From CAVVKW01 sp963761705 (GTDB lineage Bacteria > Verrucomicrobiota > Verrucomicrobiia > Chthoniobacterales > JAATET01), in contig CAVXHK010000003.1 in NCBI GenBank assembly GCA_963761705.1, positions 248,001-312,000 on the forward strand: a stretch of DNA of 64,000 nt, written 5' to 3'. Shown here in pieces: positions 57,826-64,000 of the stretch; the stretch's first letter is position 1; the number at the start of each line of letters is the position of its first letter. Both the position numbers and the translations under genes were made by a program. The notes beneath the pieces were generated by a model, which made no database searches, was not told where the DNA came from, and saw only the letters and a program-made list of their open reading frames with translations.

Positions 57826-58692
57826 ATGGCGATTTTTAGAAAACCCGTTTGGAAGGCCCTGGTGAGTCGGAACCGAGAGATCCCGGAGGGACTCTTCACG
57901 AAGTGCCCGTCCTGCGGGGAGGTGACGCACAACCTGGCCCTGGCCGATAGCATGCGAGTCTGCCCAAAGTGCGACCACCACTTCACGATGGGGTGTCGGG
58001 ACCGGGTGGCTTTGCTTCTGGACGAGGGGACCTTCATGGAGACGGACGCGGAGATGGTGTCGGTAGATCCGCTCAAGTTCACGGGCGTCGCGGCTTACAC
58101 CGAGCGCCTGGAGACCTACCAGAAGCGGACTGGACTCAAGGACGCGGTGCTAACGGGCACGGGGAAAATCAACGGAGCGCCGGTCGCGTTGGCGGTGATG
58201 GATTTCAGCTTTCTCGGGGCTTCGATGGGTTCGGTCGTGGGGGAAAAAATCACGCGCTCGATTGAGCTGGCGACGAAGGAGAAGATCCCGTCGATCGTGG
58301 TCTGCGCGTCGGGTGGGGCGCGGATGTACGAGGGGATCTTGAGCCTCATGCAAATGGCGAAGACGAGTGGGGCGTTGGCGAGGCACGCGAAGGCAAGGTT
58401 GCCGTACATCCCGGTGCTGACGAATCCAACGATGGCGGGCGTGAGCGCAAGTTTCGCTTCTTTGGGAGACGTGATTGTGGCGGAACCGAAGAGCATGATT
58501 GGATTTGCGGGTCCTCGGGTGATCAAGGAGACGACTCACCAGGACCTCCCGGAAGGCTTTCAGACGGCGGAGTTTCTGGAGAAGCGTGGGCTCGTGGATC
58601 ACATCGTGCATCGGGCGAAGATGAAGGACGTGTTGGGTCAGTTGATCGCCTATCTCGCTCCTCTCACTCCGGCGGCGGCTCGAAAAAAATGA
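57826..58692 (+). CDS. accD: Acetyl-CoA carboxylase carboxyltransferase subunit beta
   Basis: This 288-residue protein has an N-terminal four-Cys zinc ribbon (Cys27, 30, 46, 49) and a carboxyltransferase domain with 'SFLGASMGSVVGEKITRSIE', 'SGGARMYEGILSLMQMAK' and 'GFAGPRVIKETTHQDLPEGF'. AccD with AccA transfers the carboxyl group from biotin to acetyl-CoA to make malonyl-CoA for fatty acid synthesis. It is followed by folC with an ATGA overlap; accD-folC pairing is common in bacteria. bioA 2 kb away supports biotin for the same complex. Confidence 0.95.
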   Translation: MAIFRKPVWKALVSRNREIPEGLFTKCPSCGEVTHNLALADSMRVCPKCDHHFTMGCRDRVALLLDEGTFMETDAEMVSVDPLKFTGVAAYTERLETYQKRTGLKDAVLTGTGKINGAPVALAVMDFSFLGASMGSVVGEKITRSIELATKEKIPSIVVCASGGARMYEGILSLMQMAKTSGALARHAKARLPYIPVLTNPTMAGVSASFASLGDVIVAEPKSMIGFAGPRVIKETTHQDLPEGFQTAEFLEKRGLVDHIVHRAKMKDVLGQLIAYLAPLTPAAARKK

Positions 58693-59882
58693 CCTACTCC
58701 GAGTCGCTGGACTGGCTGGATTCATCGCAGCAGTTCGGCATTAAGCTTGGGCTGGAGAACACGCGGCGATTGCTCGAGGCGGTGGGGAGTCCGGAGGTGC
58801 GTCTGGAATTTCTCCACGTTGCGGGGACGAACGGGAAGGGGTCTGTCTGCGCGATGATGGACGCGGTGCTGAGGGCTTCCGGTCGGCGGGTTGGGCTCTA
58901 CACGTCGCCGCACCTGGTAAACTTCCGAGAGCGGATTCGGGTCGATGGAGAGTGGATCGGAGAGGCGGAGGTGGCTGCGGGGTTGTCGAGGTTGCGCGAG
59001 GCGGTGGGAGGATGGAGGCACGCGCCGACCTTTTTCGAGTTGGCGACGGTGTTGGCGTTAATGCATTTCGCGGCGGCAGAGGTCGACGTCGTGGTGCTGG
59101 AGACGGGGATGGGGGGACGACTCGACGCGACGAACGTGGTGGTCCCGCGGGTGAGTGTAATCACGCCGATTGCGATGGATCACGCGCAGTGGTTAGGTTC
59201 GACGTTGGACGCGGTGGCGGGAGAGAAAGCGGGGATCATCAAGGCGGGATTTCCGGTGGTGTCGGCGGCGCAGGACCGTGCGGCGGAACGGGTGATCCGG
59301 GGCCGGGCTCGCGAGTGCGGGGTTGAGGTCGAGTTTGTCGGGCGGGAAGTGCCGGGGGATTGGGTGGTCGGTCTCGTGGGGCGACATCAGCGGCGGAATG
59401 CGGCACTGGCGTTGGCGGGAATCGCGGCGGCGGGGTTTGGGGTGAATGAGACCGCGCGGCGGGCGGGGATCGCGGGAGTGGTGTGGCCGGGGCGGTTTCA
59501 GCGGGTGGGGGAATTCGTGCTGGATGGAGCGCACAACGTCCACGGGGCGGAGCAGTTGGTGCGGACGTGGCGCGAGGAGTTTGGGAAGGAAGCGAGGGTT
59601 CCGGTAATTTTCGGGGCGCTGGGCGACAAGGACTTTGCTGCGATGCTGCGAGTGCTGGAGGGGATGGCGGAAGAATTTTTGTTTGTGCCGGTGGCTGGAG
59701 AGCGTGGGGCGGAGCCGAGGCAGTTTCTGGCGTCTACCGGGTGCGGCGAGCGGGTTTTTGGGTCGCTCGGGGGCGCGATGGGGGAGGTGCTGGCAGGCGC
59801 CAAGCGTGGCGGTGCTCCCCGGGCGCTCATCTGCGGATCGCTTTTCCTCGTGGGGGAGACTCTGGCTTTACTCGCGGAGTGA
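58689..59882 (+). CDS. folC: Bifunctional folylpolyglutamate synthase / dihydrofolate synthase
   Basis: This 397-residue Mur ligase-family enzyme has 'FLHVAGTNGKGSVCAMMDAV' (ATP loop), 'YTSPHLVNFRERIRVDG', 'LETGMGGRLDATNV' and 'LDGAHNVHGAEQLVRTW'. It adds glutamate to dihydropteroate and folates. The start overlaps the accD stop. Its 3' end overlaps the converging rpe gene by 15 bases, leaving no room for a terminator between them. Full length and all motifs are intact. Confidence 0.93.
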   Translation: MTYSESLDWLDSSQQFGIKLGLENTRRLLEAVGSPEVRLEFLHVAGTNGKGSVCAMMDAVLRASGRRVGLYTSPHLVNFRERIRVDGEWIGEAEVAAGLSRLREAVGGWRHAPTFFELATVLALMHFAAAEVDVVVLETGMGGRLDATNVVVPRVSVITPIAMDHAQWLGSTLDAVAGEKAGIIKAGFPVVSAAQDRAAERVIRGRARECGVEVEFVGREVPGDWVVGLVGRHQRRNAALALAGIAAAGFGVNETARRAGIAGVVWPGRFQRVGEFVLDGAHNVHGAEQLVRTWREEFGKEARVPVIFGALGDKDFAAMLRVLEGMAEEFLFVPVAGERGAEPRQFLASTGCGERVFGSLGGAMGEVLAGAKRGGAPRALICGSLFLVGETLALLAE

Positions 59883-60521
59883 GGTGATGGCCGCCGGGCG
59901 GTCTTCGGCTTTGAAGACGGAGGTGCCAGCTACGATGACGTTGGCTCCCGCTTCGCGTGCGGCTTCTGCGGTGTCGCCTGTCATTCCGCCATCGACCTCG
60001 ATGTCGAAGTCGAGGTGCTTGGTGGACCGGAGGTGGGTGGCGGCGCGGACTTTGTCGAGGGTCTCGGGGAGGAAGGGTTGGCCGCCGAAGCCGGGGTTGA
60101 CGGTCATAATGAGCAGGAGATCGATCAAGCCCGCGTAAGGCGCGATCGCTTCGAAATCGGTGGGCGGGCTCAAGGCGAGACCGGCGAGGCAGCCGGCGGC
60201 GCGGATTTTTTTCAGGGTGTCCGCAACGTCGTGGTCGGCCTCGACGTGGACGGTGATGGTGGCGGCAAACTTGGCGAAGCGTTCGAAATAATGATCGGGG
60301 CGGTCGACCATGAGGTGGACGTCGATCGGGAGATCGGTGTGGCGGGACGCGGCCTCGGTGAGGGCGGGACCAAACGAAATGTTGTCGACGAAATGGCCGT
60401 CCATGATGTCGCAGTGGATCCAATCGGCCCCGGCGGCGGTGACGGCGGCGACTTCGTCGGCAAGACGGCTGAAATCGCTGGCGAGGATCGATGGAGCGAT
60501 GAGGGTGGGTCGATCAGGCAT
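59868..60521 (-). CDS. rpe: Ribulose-phosphate 3-epimerase
   Basis: This 217-residue TIM-barrel enzyme begins 'IAPSILASDFSRLADEV' and has 'IHCDIMDGHFVDNISFGP', 'PIDVHLMVDRPDHY', 'MTVNPGFGGQPFLP' and 'IEVDGGMTGDTA', the complete set of metal and phosphate-binding motifs. It interconverts ribulose 5-phosphate and xylulose 5-phosphate in the pentose phosphate pathway, which also supplies sedoheptulose 7-phosphate for the heptose genes upstream. It is convergent with folC and divergent from tadA over 47 bases. Confidence 0.95.
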   Translation of the reverse strand: MPDRPTLIAPSILASDFSRLADEVAAVTAAGADWIHCDIMDGHFVDNISFGPALTEAASRHTDLPIDVHLMVDRPDHYFERFAKFAATITVHVEADHDVADTLKKIRAAGCLAGLALSPPTDFEAIAPYAGLIDLLLIMTVNPGFGGQPFLPETLDKVRAATHLRSTKHLDFDIEVDGGMTGDTAEAAREAGANVIVAGTSVFKAEDRPAAITSLRE

Positions 60522-60568
60522 GCCGTTTCTATTAGCGGTCGAGCGAGCCTTCGACTACATCGGATTGC

Positions 60569-61048
60569 GTGGAAGACGAAGACGTGCGGATCGATTTGGA
60601 GAGCGACAGTCACTTTATGCGGGAGGCGCTGCGCGGGGCGCGGCGGGCTTACGACGCGGAGGAGGTGCCGGTCGGGGCGGTGGTCGTGAGGGAGGGGCGG
60701 ATCATCGCAAGGGCCTGGAATCAAGTGGAGACACTCAAAGACGCGACGGCACACGCGGAGATGCTGGCAATCACCCAAGCGGAGGCGGTGGTGGAAGACT
60801 GGCGGCTGACGGATTGCGATCTCTACGTGACCAAGGAGCCGTGCCCGATGTGCGCGGGGGCGATCGTGCACGCCCGGTTGCGTCGGGTTGTCTTTGGCTG
60901 CTCCGACTTGAAAGGCGGGGCGGCGGGAGGGTGGATCAATCTACTGCAGACGCAGGAATTGAACCACCGGGCGGAGGTGGTCGCTGGGGTCGGTGCTGCG
61001 GAGTGCGCCGGGATTTTGAAGGCGTTCTTTCTGGAGCGGCGGGGTTAA
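60569..61048 (+). CDS. tadA: tRNA-specific adenosine deaminase
   Basis: This 159-residue zinc deaminase has 'TAHAEMLAI' (HAE with catalytic Glu) and 'KEPCPMCAGAIVHARL' (PCxxC), the two zinc motifs. The length and 'SDLKGGAAGGWINLLQ' segment fit TadA, which makes inosine at the wobble position of tRNA-Arg. The start is a GTG at 60569. The first 15 residues are an acidic extension, absent from many relatives. The 3' end overlaps the converging repeat-protein gene by four bases. Confidence 0.92.
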   Translation: MEDEDVRIDLESDSHFMREALRGARRAYDAEEVPVGAVVVREGRIIARAWNQVETLKDATAHAEMLAITQAEAVVEDWRLTDCDLYVTKEPCPMCAGAIVHARLRRVVFGCSDLKGGAAGGWINLLQTQELNHRAEVVAGVGAAECAGILKAFFLERRG

Positions 61049-62013
61049 TTGCCGATGCGGAGGACGTTCCGGGGCCCTGGGGCGCTCTCGAATTTTCCGC
61101 CAACGAGAACGCCGCCGCTCGGGAGGGTGGTGAGGCTGCGGACGATGCCGTCGACGCTTTGGTCGTTGGCCGCGGCGAGGGCGCCGCTTGCGCTGAGAGT
61201 CGCGACGTTACCGCGTGGTTGATTGGCGAAATTGGCGAACTGCCCCGCGATCACGATATCGCCTTGTGGAAGGATCGCGATTGCGAAGATCTTGCCGTCA
61301 GCGCCGCCAGCAGCTGCGAATTTTGCGTCGAGAGTGCCGTCGGGCAGGTAACGGGCGATGTTTTTGACTTCGGCACCGTGAGCTTGATTGAAGAAGCCTC
61401 CGACGATCAGGCCGCCCTGGCTATCTATCGCGAGGGCAAACGCGGTCCCGGCGATTCCGCCCGCGGCGTTCGCGAGGAAGGTGGTGTCAAGCGAGCCGTC
61501 GGCGTTGAGGCGAGCGAGGTTGGCGACGGGGGTGCCGTCGACGCCATTGAATCGTCCGCCGATGATGACTTTACCGTCGGGAGTCGCGACGGCGGCGTAG
61601 ATCGAGCCGTTGACGCCGGTTGTTGCGGCTTCGTTTTCGGCGACCGGGGTGGAAGTCGGGGTGTCGGTCGGGGTGGTGCCGAGACTTTGATCGGCCAGCT
61701 CGCCGGCGCTCTCCTCGGAGTCCGTGGTACTGATCGCGCCACCCGTTTGGTCGGCTAATTCTGCCGCGCTTTCTTCAGTATTCTGCGGGCTGATCGACTC
61801 GCCGCGTTGGTTGGCCAATTCGGAAGCGCTTTCCTCGTTGTCCTGGGTCGGGATGGCGTTCCCGGTTTGGTCCGCAAGTTGGGCTGCGCTCTCTTCGGTG
61901 GTAGACTCGTTGCCGAGGCCGCGCTCGTTGGCGAGTTCCATGGCGCTTTCGTCAGCGAGGGCGAAGGGCAGGGAGGTCGTAATCGCGAAGGCGACGAGGA
62001 GGAGAACTTTCAT
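61045..62013 (-). CDS. Secreted protein with 20-residue tandem repeats and delta-60-type beta-propeller repeats
   Basis: This 322-residue protein has a signal peptide ('MKVLLLVAFAITTSLPFALA'), followed by about five 20-residue units starting E/DESA ('DESAMELANERG', 'EESAAQLADQTG', 'EESASELANQRG', 'EESAAELADQTG', 'EESAGELADQSL'). The rest has delta-60-like units: 'GKVIIGGRFNGVDGTPVANL' then 'DGSLDTTF', and 'GGLIVGGFFN' then 'DGTLDAKF', typical of beta-propeller proteins. It is probably an exported surface or periplasmic protein. ATG 62013 gives the signal peptide; an upstream reading would add a poorly supported extension. Confidence 0.75.
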   Translation of the reverse strand: MKVLLLVAFAITTSLPFALADESAMELANERGLGNESTTEESAAQLADQTGNAIPTQDNEESASELANQRGESISPQNTEESAAELADQTGGAISTTDSEESAGELADQSLGTTPTDTPTSTPVAENEAATTGVNGSIYAAVATPDGKVIIGGRFNGVDGTPVANLARLNADGSLDTTFLANAAGGIAGTAFALAIDSQGGLIVGGFFNQAHGAEVKNIARYLPDGTLDAKFAAAGGADGKIFAIAILPQGDIVIAGQFANFANQPRGNVATLSASGALAAANDQSVDGIVRSLTTLPSGGVLVGGKFESAPGPRNVLRIGN

Positions 62014-62045
62014 TGGTTGAAGTCCAGCCCGAGGGAGCGCGGAAA

Positions 62046-63665
62046 TCAAGCGCCAACGGCGTCGGCGCTCGCCGTCGGCTGGGGTTTGACGAGGTAGCGG
62101 ACTCCCATGGCGATGACGAAAAGGCCCAGGGCGAGCTGCAGGATGGCTGCGGTGCGCAGAAGGGTGTCCAGCTGCGAATCGAGAGCCATCGTGATCATGG
62201 CGGTGAGCGGCATCGCGATCATGAGGGCGGCGGGGAGGGCTGCGAACCAGATCGCGATCCGTCGGCTGCGGAGGAAAACGGTGATCGTGACGAGCGCAAG
62301 GGCGGCAAGAAGTTGGTTCGTCGCGCCGAAGAGAGGCCAAAGGGCTTTCCAAGCGGGGATGAGTTCGCCGCTGAGGCCCGTGAATTTTTGAGCGGCGAGA
62401 ATGCCGGAGATCCCGACGATGGCGGCGGTCGAGGCGAGTCGTGCGGGGAGGCCGTGCCAACCGAAAAGTTCCTCGACGAGGAAACGGGCGAGCCGGGTGC
62501 ACGTATCGAGAGTTGTCAGGAGGAATGTGCTCACGGCGAGGGTGGCGAACTCCACACCGAGCTTTTCCGGGACGCCCAACGCCCCGAAAAAGACGGCGGC
62601 TCCGTTGGCGAAAGTGTCGATCGCGCTGCCCTTCATGCCGCCGACGACGGCGATGCAGCCGAGGGCAAAAGTCGCGAGGACCGCCTCAACGAGCATGCCG
62701 CCATAAGCCACGCGGCGGACGTCGGTTTCGCGATCGAGTTGCTTCGAAGTCGTGCCGCTGGCGACCATGCTGTGAAAGCCGCTGCACGCTCCGCAGGCGA
62801 CGGTGATGAAAAGAAACGGCACGAGTAGGCCGAGGTTCTCGCTGCGGAATCCGGTGAAGAAATTGAGTTGGAAGTTCTGGTGCGCGAAAAGAGCGCCGAC
62901 GAGTCCGAGGGCGAGGATGGCGTAGAGAAACGTCGCGCTGAGGAAGTCGCGCGGCTGCATGAGCCAACCGACGGGCAAGATCGCGGCGGCGAAGCAGTAG
63001 AGGAGAACGATGGTGATCCAAGCGTCTTTGCTGAGAGCAGGCGCAGGGAAGAAATGCCCAATGGCCAGTCCGGCGTAGGTGAGCGCGACGAAGATCGCGA
63101 TCGATGCCCAGTAGGGGAGTCTCGTGCGAGTGATGACGAGACCGAACGCGATTGCCATGAGAACGAACCAACCCGAGGCCGTCGCGACGGCGGGTGCGCT
63201 GACAAATCCAACCGCCGTCAGGTCGAGAAAGACGATAATGACGTAGATGAGCGTCAGTAGGACGAAGAGAAGTAGCAGCTTTCCGGTCCGTTCGCCGACG
63301 ATGTCGCGCGCGGCGGCGATGATCGATTTCCCGCCGTAGCGCAGGCTCATGATCGTCGAGCCAAAGTCGTGAACGCCGCCGACGAAGATCGCGCCGAAGA
63401 GCACCCAGAGCCAGACCGGCCCCCAGCCAAACGCTGCGGCGGCGATGATCGGTCCAACGATGGGACCGGCCCCCGCGATGGAGGAGAAGTGGTGGCCGAA
63501 GACGACGGACGCCCGGGTCGGAACGTAGTCGATGCCATCGTTGACGACGTGCGCCGGGGTTGGGTTGGCGTCGTCGACGCCGGTCTGGCGCTCGAGAAAG
63601 CGACCGTAGTAACGGTAGGCAAGCGCCGTGAGGGCGAGGGAGGCGAGGAGGAGGATGGCGAGCAT
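62046..63665 (-). CDS. cstA: Carbon starvation protein CstA (short form)
   Basis: This 539-residue polytopic membrane protein has about 15 helices. It has the CstA hallmarks 'FGHHFSSIAGAGPIVGPIIA', 'FVGGVHDFGSTIMSLRYGGK', 'CGACSGFHSMVASGTTSKQL' and 'FGATNQLLAALALV'. CstA-family proteins take up peptides or pyruvate, often under carbon limitation. This one is shorter than the roughly 700-residue E. coli CstA, and so resembles the compact form of other phyla. C-ending codons dominate on its strand. It is separated from the next minus-strand gene by 32 bases. Confidence 0.92.
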   Translation of the reverse strand: MLAILLLASLALTALAYRYYGRFLERQTGVDDANPTPAHVVNDGIDYVPTRASVVFGHHFSSIAGAGPIVGPIIAAAAFGWGPVWLWVLFGAIFVGGVHDFGSTIMSLRYGGKSIIAAARDIVGERTGKLLLLFVLLTLIYVIIVFLDLTAVGFVSAPAVATASGWFVLMAIAFGLVITRTRLPYWASIAIFVALTYAGLAIGHFFPAPALSKDAWITIVLLYCFAAAILPVGWLMQPRDFLSATFLYAILALGLVGALFAHQNFQLNFFTGFRSENLGLLVPFLFITVACGACSGFHSMVASGTTSKQLDRETDVRRVAYGGMLVEAVLATFALGCIAVVGGMKGSAIDTFANGAAVFFGALGVPEKLGVEFATLAVSTFLLTTLDTCTRLARFLVEELFGWHGLPARLASTAAIVGISGILAAQKFTGLSGELIPAWKALWPLFGATNQLLAALALVTITVFLRSRRIAIWFAALPAALMIAMPLTAMITMALDSQLDTLLRTAAILQLALGLFVIAMGVRYLVKPQPTASADAVGA

Positions 63666-63760
63666 TTCGGATGGGAAGCCCGGTGATCAAAGCACGCGTT
63701 CAGCGGGAGACAAGTCGCGACGAACTGGGTCGAGGCGGGCGGCTACAAATTCCCTGTCGG

Positions 63761-63825
63761 GGCCGGAGCAAAACGGGACAGAGACGGAGCAAAACCGGAA
63801 TAGGAGACGGAGCAAAACCGGACAG
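63761..63825 (+). repeat. Three imperfect direct repeats of about 21-23 bases
   Basis: The core 'CGGAGCAAAAC(C)GG' starts at 63764, 63785 and 63808, so the spacing is 21 and 23 bases. The copies are nearly identical over 15 bases. It could be a binding-site array upstream of cstA or a short tandem repeat of no function. Confidence 0.65.
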
Positions 63826-63837
63826 GGGGGTGGAAGC

Positions 63838-63904
63838 AGCGCGGGAAGCGCCTCGGAGGCGGCCGGAGCGGAGCGGAGGCCGCCGGAGAGGCGCTTCCCG
63901 CGCT
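63838..63904 (+). repeat. Long perfect-arm hairpin
   Basis: The 17-base arm at 63838-63854 is perfectly complementary to 63888-63904. Inside it, 63858-63864 (GGCGGCC) pairs with 63878-63884, separated from the outer stem by a 3x3 mismatch and closed by a 13-base loop. No U-run follows. It may be a mobile palindromic element of the REP type. Confidence 0.65.
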
Positions 63905-64000
63905 GGCGCGCTTGGTGGGGGCGGCTTGGAAATGCCTTTCCCAAGCAGATGGCCACTTTGCTTTGGCTCGGCTTCCGGCGTGGACGATGATCCTGCGATG

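Larger units (their letters stand above)
63666..64000 (+). other. Intergenic region with no convincing gene
   Basis: The open frame at 63628-63990 crosses the cstA start and the repeats below and has no domain, so it is not called. The region holds three direct repeats (63761-63825), a long hairpin (63838-63904) and a smaller GCTTGG/CCAAGC stem around 63925-63950. A promoter for cstA on the minus strand should lie here but none is clear. Confidence 0.6.

Noticed and set aside
63761..63825. Possible CRISPR-like array
   Set aside because: Only three short imperfect units with no unique spacers of regular size and no cas genes nearby.
63628..63990. Open frame in the last intergenic region
   Set aside because: It overlaps the cstA start region and consists of repeats and a hairpin read as protein, with no domain.

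Overview
The window is a 64 kb piece of a GC-rich bacterial chromosome. The gene set best fits the PVC group, most likely Verrucomicrobiota: an McsA-McsB-ClpC operon, large secreted repeat proteins, many FkbM methyltransferases and sulfotransferases, and hairpin-rich dispersed intergenic repeats. This assignment is an inference from gene content; no rRNA or other phylogenetic marker was examined. No rRNA, recognisable tRNA, CRISPR array, insertion sequence or prophage was seen.

Positions 1 to about 47650 are one surface-glycan locus. Almost every gene is on the + strand and neighbours commonly overlap by ATGA or GTGA. The locus runs off the left edge inside a glycosyltransferase. It contains: (i) eight sulfotransferase-like genes carrying nine domains, some with degraded PAPS-binding motifs; (ii) three intact FkbM methyltransferases, one class I methyltransferase and a broken methyltransferase-glycosyltransferase fusion; (iii) about twenty glycosyltransferases or glycosyltransferase-like proteins (GT2, GT4, GT32-like, HlpA-like, a DPM/GtrB-like enzyme and an unusual paralogous pair at 4399 and 33690); (iv) nucleotide-sugar enzymes (two epimerases, a UDP-sugar dehydrogenase relative lacking the catalytic Cys, an SDR and a Gfo/Idh oxidoreductase); (v) a GDP-D-glycero-alpha-D-manno-heptose pathway (hddA, hddC, gmhA, gmhB) followed directly by a short transaldolase; (vi) three polytopic GT-C-like membrane proteins and a GtrA-family flippase, which suggest sugar addition from polyprenyl-phosphate donors outside the cytoplasm. 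The simplest reading is synthesis of a sulfated, methylated, heptose-containing surface polysaccharide or glycoprotein glycan. No Wzx, Wzy, Wzz or ABC exporter is visible, so the locus must extend upstream or rely on genes elsewhere.

The locus shows signs of active rearrangement. A 51-codon chimeric ORF at 9721-9876 joins the first 23 codons of an epimerase to the last codons of an FkbM methyltransferase. Two genes (6939-8412 and 22850-24275) each carry a single extra base that breaks the frame. Dispersed hairpin repeats lie between genes, and one repeat lies in frame inside a membrane-protein gene.

Positions 47651-52735 hold ilvE, then mcsA-mcsB-clpC (protein-arginine phosphorylation and Clp unfoldase) ending in a clear intrinsic terminator; no ctsR is present. 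Positions 52736-63665 are mixed-strand: a secreted repeat protein, bioA (-), a CPBP membrane protease, a ComF-family protein, accD, folC, rpe (-), tadA, a secreted 20-residue-repeat/delta-60 protein (-) and cstA (-). The last 335 bases hold no convincing gene but contain three direct repeats and a long hairpin.

The + strand is G-rich over C throughout. Plus-strand glycan genes use G-ending codons while minus-strand genes use C-ending ones, so the + strand is probably the leading replication strand here.
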